Positions 1-9,919 are shown, counted from the first letter of the stretch. The stretch: DNA of 64,000 bases from Bacteroidota bacterium (GCA_023432805.1 JAEYUG010000073.1:1-64000); one strand, 5' to 3'. The notes: generated from the sequence alone by a model not told the origin. Program-made: numbers and translations.

Positions 1-345
1 TTCGTGATCGGCATGCGGAACATCCTGTACAACATGTGCAGGGTGGATTCGTTGCAACGAATGCAAGCGGCGACGCCCTGAGCTCCGTCCACCGGGGCTC
101 CATCCTCCGTACGAGGGAGTCCTACCGGGAGGCACGACGGATCCCGGCGCCCAAACAGCGCGTTCAACAACTTTTCGACAAGGTATGAGTCTCAGTGATC
201 GACCCATTATCATTCAGAAGGCAAGAAATCGTGTTAATAGAGGTTCCCTATTATCATTGGGACCTATGCCGGATTCGGATCGTTTACCGATGATTTCAAG
301 GCTGGCCCACAGTACCGAGAAATAGCGAGCAGTATTGCGCCCTCC
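1..345. other. Left-edge stretch without a recognisable intact gene
   Basis: One + frame is open from the window edge to a stop at 186-188 (about 61 codons) and could be the 3' end of a gene entering from the left, but its product is not recognisable. A different frame is open from 241 into the gene at 346, with no ATG, GTG or TTG before 346 and stops at 235-240. No ribosome binding site is visible ahead of 346. The stretch is therefore either the damaged 5' part of the subtilase gene or unrelated sequence. Confidence 0.4.
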
Positions 346-3066
346 ATGGATTGGTGGATAATGGATTTTGGTTTTAATTGGTTGGATACGAATCTAATTT
401 ATCATTCACTGACAACCATGCAGATTATTACTGCTGATCATGATACAACTCTCGGTGGGTCGTTGGGCGTGGCGCCGATGTGCAAGGTTGCTCCCTATAT
501 TGCGATGACGAACGAAGAATTTACGGACTGTATTGAGCATTTAATCGGGCACGGCGCGACTGCTTTTGTGATCTCGCTCTACCTAGGAAGCGACGAAGAG
601 AACTTGGCCATTGATACTCTGGTGGCCCACGGTATCTTACCGATAGTAGCCGTGGGTAATACTGATATGAATTTTTATAACCACGTCACCAATCCCGGCG
701 CATTAATCGTCGCTGGGAATAATGGCTTACACAAAACCCCACTTTCGCTTGGAGGTGCACCTGGCGTACTTAGTCCGCACCTGTCTTCCGTCGCACCTTT
801 CGGTGGTGGGTCTTCCTTTGCAGCTGCCTCAGCAGGCGGTGTTGCCGCGCTTGTGAAAGACATGTACCCATCGATCAACTGCTCGGAATTGAAGGCACGG
901 CTTATTGCCTCGACAACCCCAATGACTGATGATCTATGGGATCCCGATCCGACTAAAAGCTGCTTAGGCACCGGTCGTCTCGATGCGTTTGTGGCTATCT
1001 CCAAGATCAAGAAGGGGACCATCACCGATGACGAAACTTGGTCGGGTCCAATCTACATCCCTGAGGATGTGGTGATTCCGAGTGGCGTCACGGTGACGAT
1101 CGATTTGACACCATGTCAGAACGGCGTGTCGCGGACCCATGTGCGTTTCGGATGCGAGACTTACACGAAACCGCCGACACTGTTTCTTCCCAAGATTATC
1201 GTGTATGGGAACCTCCGCGTGCTCGGTACACCAGAAGAGAAGATCTTGTTCAGCGGGCTGCTGAATCGCTTCTACGCAGGTTCCGAATATCAAGCCCGCT
1301 GGGGTGGTATCGATGTCGAGCCGGGTGGCTCGCTCTATATGGAGCATGCCATTGTGGAAAAGGCCGCCTACGGTATTATGGCTCACAGCCCCGATGTCCT
1401 GATCCGCGAGTCGGAAGTGTGTGACTTCATGTACGCTGGAATCGCCATCGCGCCGACAGCATGGTCATCGTCTCCAATCCCGACTGTCATCAAGACCGAT
1501 ATCCATGATGCTCTTTCGATGAACAAGAGTGTAGGACTTGCAATCTGGCGAGGCATGCCGTTGATCGATAGCTGCACAATCCACAAGTCGGATGTTGGCG
1601 TCCATGCATATGGGTCGATGTCTTCTGGAACAGTGCAGAACTCGATGATCTTCAACACGAAGAGCAGCGGTGTCTTCAGCACAACGGATGCATACACGCA
1701 TTTTGTCAGTGATTCCATCTATGGGAACCTCGGACACGGTGTGTTCTACTCCAATAACAGCCGGAGTCCACACTTGGATAATTGTGCGATCGTGGATAAC
1801 GGCCGGGCAGGATTACTTGATGCGAATCCTATGCGCTCGGCGGATGCGGTGTATCTTGATCAATCGAGAATCTATGCGATGAACAATCGGTTGAGCACGA
1901 GCAGGCACGGTTTCCATGCGGATCATAAGTCCTACTTGTATGGAGGAAATGGGACCGTCGGATTTTTCGGGACGCACGCCTTCAACACTATTGACAGCTG
2001 TGAGTACTCGTTCTGGGCGAACGATAACAGCCACGGTGAAATTGGTAAACGATCGAACAACCAATCATTCGGTGCGTCCAATGTGTCCGTTCTCAAGTCA
2101 ATGCATGGACATACAGATGATCCATCAATCCTCTACATTCAATGCAATGAGTGGATCCCTTTCGACCCTGCCTACTTTGAGGGGAATTGTGTCTTCACTC
2201 CGCAGGCGAGTGCATGTTATCCTCCAAGTCCCACTTATCCGTGGGATCGCTTCGCGTCAGCCCATGACTCGTTATTGAACGGGAATCTCTCTTCGGCATT
2301 GAGCCAGTATGGTTCCTTGGCGTTCCAGGGAGATTATCAGCTCGCAGCGATATCACTCTCGGGATACAAGGAGATCCACATGCAGGATGCTTCTGGTGCG
2401 TACTACAACATCCTAGATTCGATTCTATCGACCCTGGCATCCTATTACATCGGAGCCCCACAGAATCTCAAGGCGGCGATCGCCTCGGTGCAGGGGTACG
2501 TTGCGATGGGAAATCAGGCTCTGGACAAGGCCGACAGCACCCTGCGGTATGCAACGGCGAATCTGATGGATCAGAGCGCACAGCTAAATACGGAAACGCA
2601 GCTGCTCTATCTCCATCTCTACATCAACAACAACATCCCCCGTGCGGATAGCCTCCTCACGGACCTCCAGGCACGGTTCCCCGACGATTCACTCCTTGTC
2701 ACTGCGAAGCTTCTGCGCCGCTACTACATCGATGTGGAGGCTGGAACCTACATCGATAAGAAGAATGCGAATACCTACGCAACGGCCTCGCCTGTCGTGG
2801 CGGAGAGTTTAACGCTCTATCCGGTCTATCCGAATCCGTTCAACCCCTCGACCTCGATCTCGTACTACGTCACAGAACCAGGAGATGTGGTCGTGAAAGT
2901 CGTTGATCTCCTCGGTCGCACAGTCGCCACGGTGCAGAACGGTTGGCAGGAGACAGGCCGCTACTCTCGTATCTTCGATGCACGCAGCCTAGCCTCCGGC
3001 CTCTACAAGGTGGTCGCGATTGCTCACGGTACGGTACTGTCCCAGACGATGATTCTCAGCAAGTAA
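346..3066 (+). CDS. Subtilase-like (S8) beta-helix protein with T9SS sorting domain, probably 5'-truncated
   Basis: Residues 1-220 resemble a subtilisin-like S8 peptidase with altered active-site motifs. An Asp sits in a DFG context (D7) instead of DTG/DSG. A His sits in HDTTLGG (H32) followed by GVAP. The catalytic Ser is in GGSSFAAAS (S157) where GTSMAAP is usual. Residues about 280-620 look like a right-handed parallel beta-helix, 640-800 are helical and TPR-like, and 820-906 form a T9SS type-A domain (YPNPFNPSTS, then DLLGR). No signal peptide exists in frame and the first start codon is at 346, although the coding frame stays open to 241. A T9SS cargo without a Sec signal could not be exported, so the gene is probably truncated or frameshifted at its 5' end. 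The first kilobase is more AT-rich than its neighbours. Family calls are motif-based. Confidence 0.75.
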   Translation: MDWWIMDFGFNWLDTNLIYHSLTTMQIITADHDTTLGGSLGVAPMCKVAPYIAMTNEEFTDCIEHLIGHGATAFVISLYLGSDEENLAIDTLVAHGILPIVAVGNTDMNFYNHVTNPGALIVAGNNGLHKTPLSLGGAPGVLSPHLSSVAPFGGGSSFAAASAGGVAALVKDMYPSINCSELKARLIASTTPMTDDLWDPDPTKSCLGTGRLDAFVAISKIKKGTITDDETWSGPIYIPEDVVIPSGVTVTIDLTPCQNGVSRTHVRFGCETYTKPPTLFLPKIIVYGNLRVLGTPEEKILFSGLLNRFYAGSEYQARWGGIDVEPGGSLYMEHAIVEKAAYGIMAHSPDVLIRESEVCDFMYAGIAIAPTAWSSSPIPTVIKTDIHDALSMNKSVGLAIWRGMPLIDSCTIHKSDVGVHAYGSMSSGTVQNSMIFNTKSSGVFSTTDAYTHFVSDSIYGNLGHGVFYSNNSRSPHLDNCAIVDNGRAGLLDANPMRSADAVYLDQSRIYAMNNRLSTSRHGFHADHKSYLYGGNGTVGFFGTHAFNTIDSCEYSFWANDNSHGEIGKRSNNQSFGASNVSVLKSMHGHTDDPSILYIQCNEWIPFDPAYFEGNCVFTPQASACYPPSPTYPWDRFASAHDSLLNGNLSSALSQYGSLAFQGDYQLAAISLSGYKEIHMQDASGAYYNILDSILSTLASYYIGAPQNLKAAIASVQGYVAMGNQALDKADSTLRYATANLMDQSAQLNTETQLLYLHLYINNNIPRADSLLTDLQARFPDDSLLVTAKLLRRYYIDVEAGTYIDKKNANTYATASPVVAESLTLYPVYPNPFNPSTSISYYVTEPGDVVVKVVDLLGRTVATVQNGWQETGRYSRIFDARSLASGLYKVVAIAHGTVLSQTMILSK

Positions 3067-3081
3067 TCAGTTAGATTCAGT

Positions 3082-3109
3082 GGAGCAGGTGGATCCGTCT
3101 GCCTGCTCC
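3082..3109 (+). terminator. Intergenic hairpin (possible terminator)
   Basis: The arms GGAGCAGG and CCTGCTCC are perfectly complementary around a 12-nt loop, 15 nt after the preceding stop codon. There is no T-run, so factor-independent termination is uncertain. A good AGGAGG ribosome binding site for the next gene follows at about 3123. Confidence 0.35.
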
Positions 3110-3132
3110 TCTCGGTATATTCAGGAGGCGCT

Positions 3133-5160
3133 ATGAGATCAATCACTGCTTTCGCATGTCTCTTGCTGTTCAGCATGACATGTCACGCACAATGGTCATG
3201 GGACCCGAAGGTTGGAACCCTCGTCTCATCGACCTCGGATGCGAAGATCATTCCATTCCTGCACTCCGACAGTGCGGGTGGTGCCGTCATCACATGGTCC
3301 ACGTCCGGAACCAATCCCGGCCTCGAAGGACAGAAACTGGACTCGCTCGGAGTCGGACATTGGGGCAACAGTGGTCGCATGCTCCTTCGCGGACTGACAT
3401 ACCCAGCGTTTGGAGTGCAGGCAAGTGTCCGTTCAGATGCTGACAGCACGGTCTTCCTGGCTGGCAGGCATCCCCTACCGTATGACTACCAGAGCATGCC
3501 CCCGGGTCCGTCCGTGCAGGTCATTCGGAAGATCAGAGCGGATGGCACATCCGTCTGGCCTGATACCGGAGTCGTGGTTTCCGGAATTTCCTACATGGGC
3601 TCTAACATCGATGCGACATTGTGTCCGGACCATCGAGGAGGCGTGTTTTACGCATACCGATGGAACGACACTGTGCGTGTCGGGCGCGTGCGCGCAGACG
3701 GGTCTTTGCAGTGGGGCGGCGTGGGTGTACCCGTCGATGACGGCAGCCATTATTCCGTGTACACCGTTGCGCTCGTCCCGGATACCGCGGAGGGCGTGTA
3801 CCTCTTCTTCTCGAAGTGGACATCTGCGTTTGGAGTGCGCGGGATGGGGGTGTATGGCCAGCACCTCGACAGCACGGGATCATTGCTCTGGAACCCACTC
3901 ACCGCGATGCAGACGCCGATTCTTGATGTCAATGCGCGTAATGCGCTTCTGGCCATGCCCGATGGCCGAGGCGGGTCGATGCTCGTGATTTCCGGCTATG
4001 ATCCGGTGAGTACCGACAGCACGTTCAGGCAGGATGTCTATGCGCAGCGCATCGGATCCGCACGTCAGCTCTTCTGGGGAGCGAAAGGAAAAGTCATGGT
4101 GCGAGACACCGCAGATCAGATCGCGACCGCGCTCGTCACGGATGATGCATCAGGAGCGTGGATCGTCTTTTCCGGAAAGAGCACCGCTTTCGGTCGAAGC
4201 GACCAGGATGTGCTTGTTCAGCACATCGACAGCTCCGGGCAGACACGACTTCCTGCCCGCGGTGTGACGGGATGCGGCAACAGCGCCGACATCCGGAATC
4301 CCTCCGCTTCGGCGGATGGCGCAGGCGGTGTCCTGATCACATGGGAGGACACGCGCAGTCTCGCAGCCAACGGCATGGATGTATATGCACAGCGCGTGGA
4401 TGCCCAGGGTCGCACTTTGTGGAACGGTACGGATGGCGTTGCGGTGAGCACGGCACCCAATGATCAGATCATCCCATCCATCACGACGGATGCTGCCGGG
4501 GGTGCCTTTGTGTGCTGGGAGGACAAGCGTGCAGGAACAAACTCCTCAGCCATCTACGCCGCGCGCATCAGGAGCACGGGCGTTCTTCTGCCGGTGGACC
4601 TCCTTGCATTTGATGCTGCACGCAGCGGAGTCGATGTGAACATCACCTGGAGCGTCGCCAGAGAATCACATCTCGCGGGATATACCATCGAACGCTCTGC
4701 GGATGCACAGGTGTGGTACGCATGCGGGTTTGTTCCTGCGCGCAATTCGGGATCGGAGCTCGGATACTCATACCGTGACACCCCGCCATCATCGGGCACT
4801 GCCACATGGCGGTATCGTCTGCGCATGCAGAATCTCGATGGCACCGAAACGCTCTCGCACATGGTCGAGGTTGCATGGAATACAACCAGCGCCGCAGAGA
4901 TGACCATCAACGTCTACCCGATGCCGCTGACAGCCTCATCAGAAGGCACGATCCGGATCAGCGGTCTGGGGGAGGGCGGGGGCGACATGCATGTTTATGA
5001 CCTCTTCGGACGCGAGGTCACGGGGCTGCGCAAACCCTTCGGCGGGCCTTCGGATGCGAATATCTCATTCGCTATCGACGCACTTGCACCAGGCGGCTAC
5101 ATGGTGACGGCAAGCAGCGGGGCCCGTCAGGTGAGTCGGATAATGATGGTGGTTCCATGA
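3133..5160 (+). CDS. Secreted repeat protein with T9SS sorting domain
   Basis: The ATG follows an AGGAGG box. A Sec signal peptide spans residues 1-20 (cleavage near CHAQ). The body repeats a beta-rich unit of the form DGxGGxxxxWxD..., for example near residues 400-480 (GGVLITWEDTRS and GGAFVCWEDKRAG), as seen in propeller-like secreted Bacteroidota proteins. A C-terminal part from about residue 490 has a fibronectin/Ig-like stretch (VDLLAFDAARSG) often placed before the sorting domain. The last 80 residues are a T9SS type-A-like domain (VYPMPLT..., VYDLFGREV, GGYMVTAS). It is likely a cell-surface or released protein of unknown function. It lies 66 bp after the subtilase-like gene and 18 bp before the next gene, so the three may be co-transcribed. 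Confidence 0.8.
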   Translation: MRSITAFACLLLFSMTCHAQWSWDPKVGTLVSSTSDAKIIPFLHSDSAGGAVITWSTSGTNPGLEGQKLDSLGVGHWGNSGRMLLRGLTYPAFGVQASVRSDADSTVFLAGRHPLPYDYQSMPPGPSVQVIRKIRADGTSVWPDTGVVVSGISYMGSNIDATLCPDHRGGVFYAYRWNDTVRVGRVRADGSLQWGGVGVPVDDGSHYSVYTVALVPDTAEGVYLFFSKWTSAFGVRGMGVYGQHLDSTGSLLWNPLTAMQTPILDVNARNALLAMPDGRGGSMLVISGYDPVSTDSTFRQDVYAQRIGSARQLFWGAKGKVMVRDTADQIATALVTDDASGAWIVFSGKSTAFGRSDQDVLVQHIDSSGQTRLPARGVTGCGNSADIRNPSASADGAGGVLITWEDTRSLAANGMDVYAQRVDAQGRTLWNGTDGVAVSTAPNDQIIPSITTDAAGGAFVCWEDKRAGTNSSAIYAARIRSTGVLLPVDLLAFDAARSGVDVNITWSVARESHLAGYTIERSADAQVWYACGFVPARNSGSELGYSYRDTPPSSGTATWRYRLRMQNLDGTETLSHMVEVAWNTTSAAEMTINVYPMPLTASSEGTIRISGLGEGGGDMHVYDLFGREVTGLRKPFGGPSDANISFAIDALAPGGYMVTASSGARQVSRIMMVVP

Positions 5161-5178
5161 CAGCCGCAGGAATCGGTC

Positions 5179-8100
5179 TTGACTGAAGATGCGATGATTC
5201 GGGGTGTGAAATATCGACGGATCGCGGGCTGGTGTGCTTTCATCATGGCATGCCAGCTCTTCGTCGTTCCGGCATTCGCTCAACGGGAGGCCTGGAATTG
5301 GCATTTTGGATGGCATCGCGCACTGTCATTCAATCGGGACTCTGTTTGGTCTGTCCCGGATAGTGTCTACAATTGGTGGGAGGGAGGAGGAGCCTACTCG
5401 GATTACGATGGGAGGCTCGTCCTTTTTTCAGATGGATTGAGTGTTTTCGACAAGACTCAAAAACGCGCACCATATCCAGACATGCGCTCCTTTTACTCAG
5501 CAACACAATCTGGGCTCATCATCCGACGTCCGGGATCGCTGAATAGGTTCTACATACTAAACAACCAAGACACGTCGGTGAGGCCACCGATTCCGGATTA
5601 TTTTCTTACACTATGGGCTAATAAAGTTCGAGTTGATCCGTTAAACCGGAGTGTTACGTTTGAGGTAAAGGACTCGTTGCTCGCACGCAATACGACAGAA
5701 AAAGTGTGCGCGATACACCACGCAAATGGTAGAGATATTTGGGTGATTCAGCACACAATGAAGCGCGATACTCTTCGCGCCCGTCTTCTGACTGAATCAG
5801 GTTTTGACTATGGGAGTACTGCAACCTCAAGAGCCGGTCCAGTGTGGGACAAAGATGGATATGGGATGGCTCGATGGGGAGCTATGAAGGTTTCCTCGAC
5901 TGGCCGCTTCATTTTTGCTGCAAACAACTCTATGCCAAGCGCCCTGTACTCTTTCGATCGATCAACTGGACAAGTTAAATATCAGCTCAGTCTCCCTAAA
6001 CCAGACACCACAGGTCTAATGGTCATGTATGGGTGCGAATTCTCTCTGGATGAGAGGTATCTGTATGTCTCATTTCATCGTGAATACGACTGGGAAGGAT
6101 GGTCTTCAATTCGACAGTACGATTTATCGGAACCTGATTCCGTAAAGATTGTAAATACGTGTGTGATCCTCGATAGTCTGTACGTCAAATACAACAAGGA
6201 TAACCCTCGTGTCTCTTCATTTACGTCGCTCCAGATGGCACCTAATGGAAGAATCTATGTAGAAGTAGTCAACGACTCCATGTTTATTGGAGAAATTCAG
6301 GCTCCTAATAATAAGGGGTTAGACTGCAGGTATCGACGCATTGATTTGGGCTTATACAATCGTGGTGGTATGAATTTCCCCTCCTTTGTCTCAACCGCCT
6401 TCAACCCCCGCAGTTTCGACAGCGAAGGCTATTGCCACGGCAATACAACGCGATTCCGTGCCTCGGAGATGCGGCGCAACGATTCGGTGCGCTGGTGCTT
6501 CGATGACACGCTCTCACACGATCGGAATCTCGCTTCAGGAGACACGACGAACCATGTATTCACTGCACCCGGTGATTATTGGGTGCGGGCGGAATTGTTC
6601 TTCGAGGGGCGTATTGATACAGTCACGCAGCTCATCCGCATCTATCCTCCACCACGCATTGTGATGCCGTCGCGACTTGCGGTGTGTCCGGGTGTGAAAT
6701 CATACATCCGTCCCCAGGTCGTGGGGGGAAGGCCGGGATTCCACTACTACTGGTCTCCGAAATCTCCAGTCGATCGTATCGATGACGCAGTTGATACCGT
6801 GCTCGTGACCTCACCCGCGCAATACACGCTGACTGTGTATGATGACAACGATTGCTTCGATCAGCAGAGCATCTGGGTTGTGCCCGATACGGCGTCCTTC
6901 ACACTCACATCGCACACGCGTGATATCTGCCTCGGCGACAGCACCACACCCGATCTTCAGCTTGCTGACACCCTGCATCCACCCACATTCCAATGGTCAC
7001 CTTCTGATGGTGTGTCTGATGTGACGAGTGCGTTTCCAGCGCTCGCACCTCTACAGACCACGCGGTATGCAATTACTGCCACCGATTCAGTCGGGTGTGT
7101 CACGACCGATACGATTCTTGTACGTGTGCACGCGCCTGCAGTGCTCTCCATGCCCGATACTGTGCACACCTGCGCTGGTGGCGCAGCACACATCGATGCG
7201 ATTGCCAGTGGTGCAGAGATTGCGTCCATGCAGTGGTCGCCGACAGCAGGTTTATCCTCTTCGGACACGCTGAGCGTGACAGCGCAACCTGATTCAACCA
7301 CGACATACTCTTTGATCGTACGCACTATCCAGGGATGCATAAGCTCCGCCCAGATAACCGTGCATGTCCGCCCTGAACCGCGCGCAGCTATTACTGGACC
7401 GGATACGGTGTGTGCCAATGGATCGGTCATCTGGGCGTCAGCCTATCTGTATGACCGGTATGAATGGCGAGGGAGTAATGGGACCATCCTCGGTACGGAT
7501 CCATCGCTCTCACTGCAGCAGCCGGATACGGTCACGTTGCAGGTCTGGGACGGTTTCGGCTGCACGAGAGAAATTAGGCGTGTGCTGACCCGTGTGCCGA
7601 GTCCTCCGGTACCTGTGATCACGAGAACAATCGATACGCTTCATGCCGGAGTGTATGACAACTACCAATGGTATCGGGATGGAGTTCCGATCGTTGGAGC
7701 GACATCCGCATACGTGTTTCTCGACAGCACCGGTGTCTACGGTGTGCGTGTGGGAAACCGATACGGTTGTACTGCTATGTCAGACACCATGTACTGCACG
7801 GCGCGACCCGTGATTGCTCTCAGCATGATGCTTCCTGATTTGAGTGCTGCACCGGGAGAGCGTGTGGACATTCCGATCACCGTGACCAGCACAGATCCGA
7901 GCATCAAGTCCCTCGGTCGCAACGTCGTGGCGCGCATGCGTCTTGATCGCAGTATTCTGGCACCGATCGGAGTGACGCCCTCCGGAGTCTTCCAAGGCGA
8001 GGATCGTGTGATCGACATCGATGTGGAGGCTTCCGACCATGTCAGTCCGCTCGCCGTCACACACTTTATCGCGATGCTTGGTCCAAAAGTAGAGACTCCG

Positions 8101-8478
8101 CTGCGCATCGACAGTGTGTGGAGTGATGACGCCATCCTGCGAGCGCAGTTGATTCCCGGCCGTTTCACGCTGCGTACTTGCCAGGAAGGCGGCACGCGCC
8201 TTTTCGATGCGGATGGAGCTTTTACACTGAAGCAGAATCAACCCAATCCGTTCAATGCAGAAACGGAGATTGAGTACACCGTACTCGAACGCGCCCCAGC
8301 CGAACTTGCTGTCATGGACGCACTCGGTCGTCGCGTCACCACACTCGCAAGCGGTATGGTCGAGCCAGGAGCATATCGCGTGAGGTTCGATGCATCTGCG
8401 CTGCCGAGCGGTGTGTATACATGCGTGTTACACGCAGGCGTGCTGGTAAAAACAATCAGGATGGTGGTGGTGAAATAA
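5179..8478 (+). CDS. Large secreted PKD/Ig-like protein with T9SS sorting domain
   Basis: Start options are TTG at 5179, with AGGAA 7 nt upstream, or ATG at 5194. Both give a basic N-region and a signal peptide ending VVPAFAQ. Residues 35-420 resemble the WYFG-type N-terminal domain of Bacteroidota proteins that report a 'display' propeller (WNWHFGWHRALSFN, later SATQSGLIIRRPGS). From about 420 there are PKD/Ig-like modules, each with a Cys pair, such as the segments starting VCPGVKSY, ICLGDSTT, TCAGGAAH and VCANGSV. The last 90 residues are a T9SS type-A domain (QNQPNPFNAETEIEY, VMDALGRRV). It is probably an extracellular adhesin or matrix protein. Base composition changes within the gene: 5179 to about 6380 is clearly more AT-rich than the rest, suggesting a mosaic origin. 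Confidence 0.8.
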   Translation: MTEDAMIRGVKYRRIAGWCAFIMACQLFVVPAFAQREAWNWHFGWHRALSFNRDSVWSVPDSVYNWWEGGGAYSDYDGRLVLFSDGLSVFDKTQKRAPYPDMRSFYSATQSGLIIRRPGSLNRFYILNNQDTSVRPPIPDYFLTLWANKVRVDPLNRSVTFEVKDSLLARNTTEKVCAIHHANGRDIWVIQHTMKRDTLRARLLTESGFDYGSTATSRAGPVWDKDGYGMARWGAMKVSSTGRFIFAANNSMPSALYSFDRSTGQVKYQLSLPKPDTTGLMVMYGCEFSLDERYLYVSFHREYDWEGWSSIRQYDLSEPDSVKIVNTCVILDSLYVKYNKDNPRVSSFTSLQMAPNGRIYVEVVNDSMFIGEIQAPNNKGLDCRYRRIDLGLYNRGGMNFPSFVSTAFNPRSFDSEGYCHGNTTRFRASEMRRNDSVRWCFDDTLSHDRNLASGDTTNHVFTAPGDYWVRAELFFEGRIDTVTQLIRIYPPPRIVMPSRLAVCPGVKSYIRPQVVGGRPGFHYYWSPKSPVDRIDDAVDTVLVTSPAQYTLTVYDDNDCFDQQSIWVVPDTASFTLTSHTRDICLGDSTTPDLQLADTLHPPTFQWSPSDGVSDVTSAFPALAPLQTTRYAITATDSVGCVTTDTILVRVHAPAVLSMPDTVHTCAGGAAHIDAIASGAEIASMQWSPTAGLSSSDTLSVTAQPDSTTTYSLIVRTIQGCISSAQITVHVRPEPRAAITGPDTVCANGSVIWASAYLYDRYEWRGSNGTILGTDPSLSLQQPDTVTLQVWDGFGCTREIRRVLTRVPSPPVPVITRTIDTLHAGVYDNYQWYRDGVPIVGATSAYVFLDSTGVYGVRVGNRYGCTAMSDTMYCTARPVIALSMMLPDLSAAPGERVDIPITVTSTDPSIKSLGRNVVARMRLDRSILAPIGVTPSGVFQGEDRVIDIDVEASDHVSPLAVTHFIAMLGPKVETPLRIDSVWSDDAILRAQLIPGRFTLRTCQEGGTRLFDADGAFTLKQNQPNPFNAETEIEYTVLERAPAELAVMDALGRRVTTLASGMVEPGAYRVRFDASALPSGVYTCVLHAGVLVKTIRMVVVK

Positions 8479-8501
8479 TACGCTTCGGATGGCTATCGGT
8501 C

Positions 8502-8585
8502 ATGGCGCTGGTAATTCTACCGAACCATGTATGGACTGCTCATGCTCAAACCTGCGGCCTGGAACGCTGGATTATGGTGAAATAG
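8502..8585 (+). pseudogene. Remnant of an exported-protein gene cut by the IS element
   Basis: A 27-codon frame reads as the end of a signal peptide (ALVILPNHVWTAHAQ) followed by TCGLERWIMVK and a stop at 8583. The TCGxERW-VK start resembles the mature N-terminus of a small exported protein family that I recall from environmental bacteria (CGxERWxVKTGTD), but this cannot be checked here. The insertion sequence begins 31 bp later. I read it as the 5' stub of an interrupted gene. The frame is short, so chance cannot be excluded. Confidence 0.35.
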
Positions 8586-8616
8586 GCGTCAGTAAAAACG
8601 GGCCCATCTTTCAAGT

Positions 8617-8642
8617 GGTTCTTCGCTATTTCAAGTGGGTAG
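8617..8642 (+). repeat. Left terminal inverted repeat of the ISL3 element
   Basis: It pairs with 9920-9945 at 22 of 26 positions, with mismatches at positions 3, 12, 13 and 14. It overlaps the transposase stop codon, which leaves almost no non-coding DNA at this end. Confidence 0.85.
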
Positions 8643-9848
8643 GTCATATTCGAGCTTGCCTGCGACGAGATAGATCATGGCGATGTAATTGCGAACGGAA
8701 CGGTACCCTCGTGCGCGTGTTCGCGCCAGTTGGATCTTGCTGTTGATCCCTTCGACCACGCCATTATTGAGCTTCGATGTCGCATACCTCAGGATACCAT
8801 GCCAGTGACGTTGGATCGTTCGTGCAAGCCGGACCATTGGTGCAAGTCGACTTCGCACTGCCCATCGATACCATCGCGTCAAGTACCGACCCGCATCCTC
8901 GGGTGCCTGGTCCCAGAAGTCTCGAAGGCTCATCCGCAGGTTGTATGCACGGACGGTTTTCTGCTTCAGTTTCGAAAGGTTCGCAAAGGTATCCCGTTCC
9001 TTCGGCTTCAGATTCTCAGGATTCTTCAACCATACATAGCGAGACTGCTTGAGGTCCTTCACCGTTTTCTGCTCGTCGCGCCGCACAGCGTCCACCGCCT
9101 CCCCCGCCAGCTTCATGACATGGAAGCGGTCGAAGGTGATCTCGGCCTGCGGCAACGCGGTCTCGACCCCGGCAATGAATGCAGGCGACATATCCATGCT
9201 GACATCCGTGATTGCAGACGGCACCCCTCCGTGGTCGACCAGATCCTCACAGAACGCGCTGATCGTGCGCTGGTCCTTGCCAGGCGTCGCAAACAACACA
9301 CGGCGCGTATCAAGATCCACAAACACGCTCACGTACGCATGGCCGCGGGCCCGCGCGGTCTCGTCGATCCCGACGCGCGTGACCCCTGCATACGATTGCG
9401 CTGCACGTGCTTCTGCGACATACCTCTTCACGATACGCCACAGCGTGGTATCAAACTCCGTGACGGTGCGCGAGACTTCGCTCATGGGAAGCGACTCGGC
9501 GAGCGTCATCACCATGGCCTCGAACAGGAGCGTGAATCCACTTCCTGGGCGTGCCCACGGAACGGGAACCAAGTGCACGCCACAGTCGTCGCAGCGCACG
9601 CGCGGGACGCGCGCATGGAGATAACACTCATGTTGGAAAAAGTTGAGGTTGCGCCATTCCTTGGGCGTTGTGTCATGCACCGAGCACCCCGTCGCATCAC
9701 ACGTCGGACAGGTGAAACGCGTACCGCGCACGAAATCCACCCAGCTATCGAGTTTCCCAATCTTCGCGTTGAATTCCACCTTGATGCAGTACCACGGTTG
9801 GTGCAGGCCAAGTGCCAGGGTGAAGAGGTCGATCGTTTGTTGGTTCAT
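8631..9848 (-). CDS. ISL3-family transposase
   Basis: This is the DDE transposase of the surrounding insertion sequence. The N-terminal zinc-ribbon shows CPTCDATGCSVHD and later VRCDDCGVHLVPV, typical of the ISL3 zf domain. The catalytic core follows: VGIDETARARGHAYVSVFVD contains the first Asp, ITDVSMDMSPAF the second, and NNGVVEGINSKIQLARTRAR the C-terminal Glu region. The length of about 405 residues is normal for the family. I prefer the ATG at 9848 (MNQQTIDLFTLALGL), which matches family N-termini, over the in-frame start at 9899 that would add 17 residues. The frame is intact and the ends are present, so the element may still be able to move. Confidence 0.93.
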   Translation of the reverse strand: MNQQTIDLFTLALGLHQPWYCIKVEFNAKIGKLDSWVDFVRGTRFTCPTCDATGCSVHDTTPKEWRNLNFFQHECYLHARVPRVRCDDCGVHLVPVPWARPGSGFTLLFEAMVMTLAESLPMSEVSRTVTEFDTTLWRIVKRYVAEARAAQSYAGVTRVGIDETARARGHAYVSVFVDLDTRRVLFATPGKDQRTISAFCEDLVDHGGVPSAITDVSMDMSPAFIAGVETALPQAEITFDRFHVMKLAGEAVDAVRRDEQKTVKDLKQSRYVWLKNPENLKPKERDTFANLSKLKQKTVRAYNLRMSLRDFWDQAPEDAGRYLTRWYRWAVRSRLAPMVRLARTIQRHWHGILRYATSKLNNGVVEGINSKIQLARTRARGYRSVRNYIAMIYLVAGKLEYDLPT

Positions 9849-9919
9849 CGTCGCAAGGCTCCGCATACGTGGGCAGGATTTGTCCCGGAATCTACGCATG
9901 ACCCTCTCGATATCCTCTT

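Noticed and set aside
3..188. 61-codon + frame at the window edge as a gene end
   Set aside because: It could be a real 3' end, but no homologue is recognised and it is too short to support; kept only as a note in the first feature.
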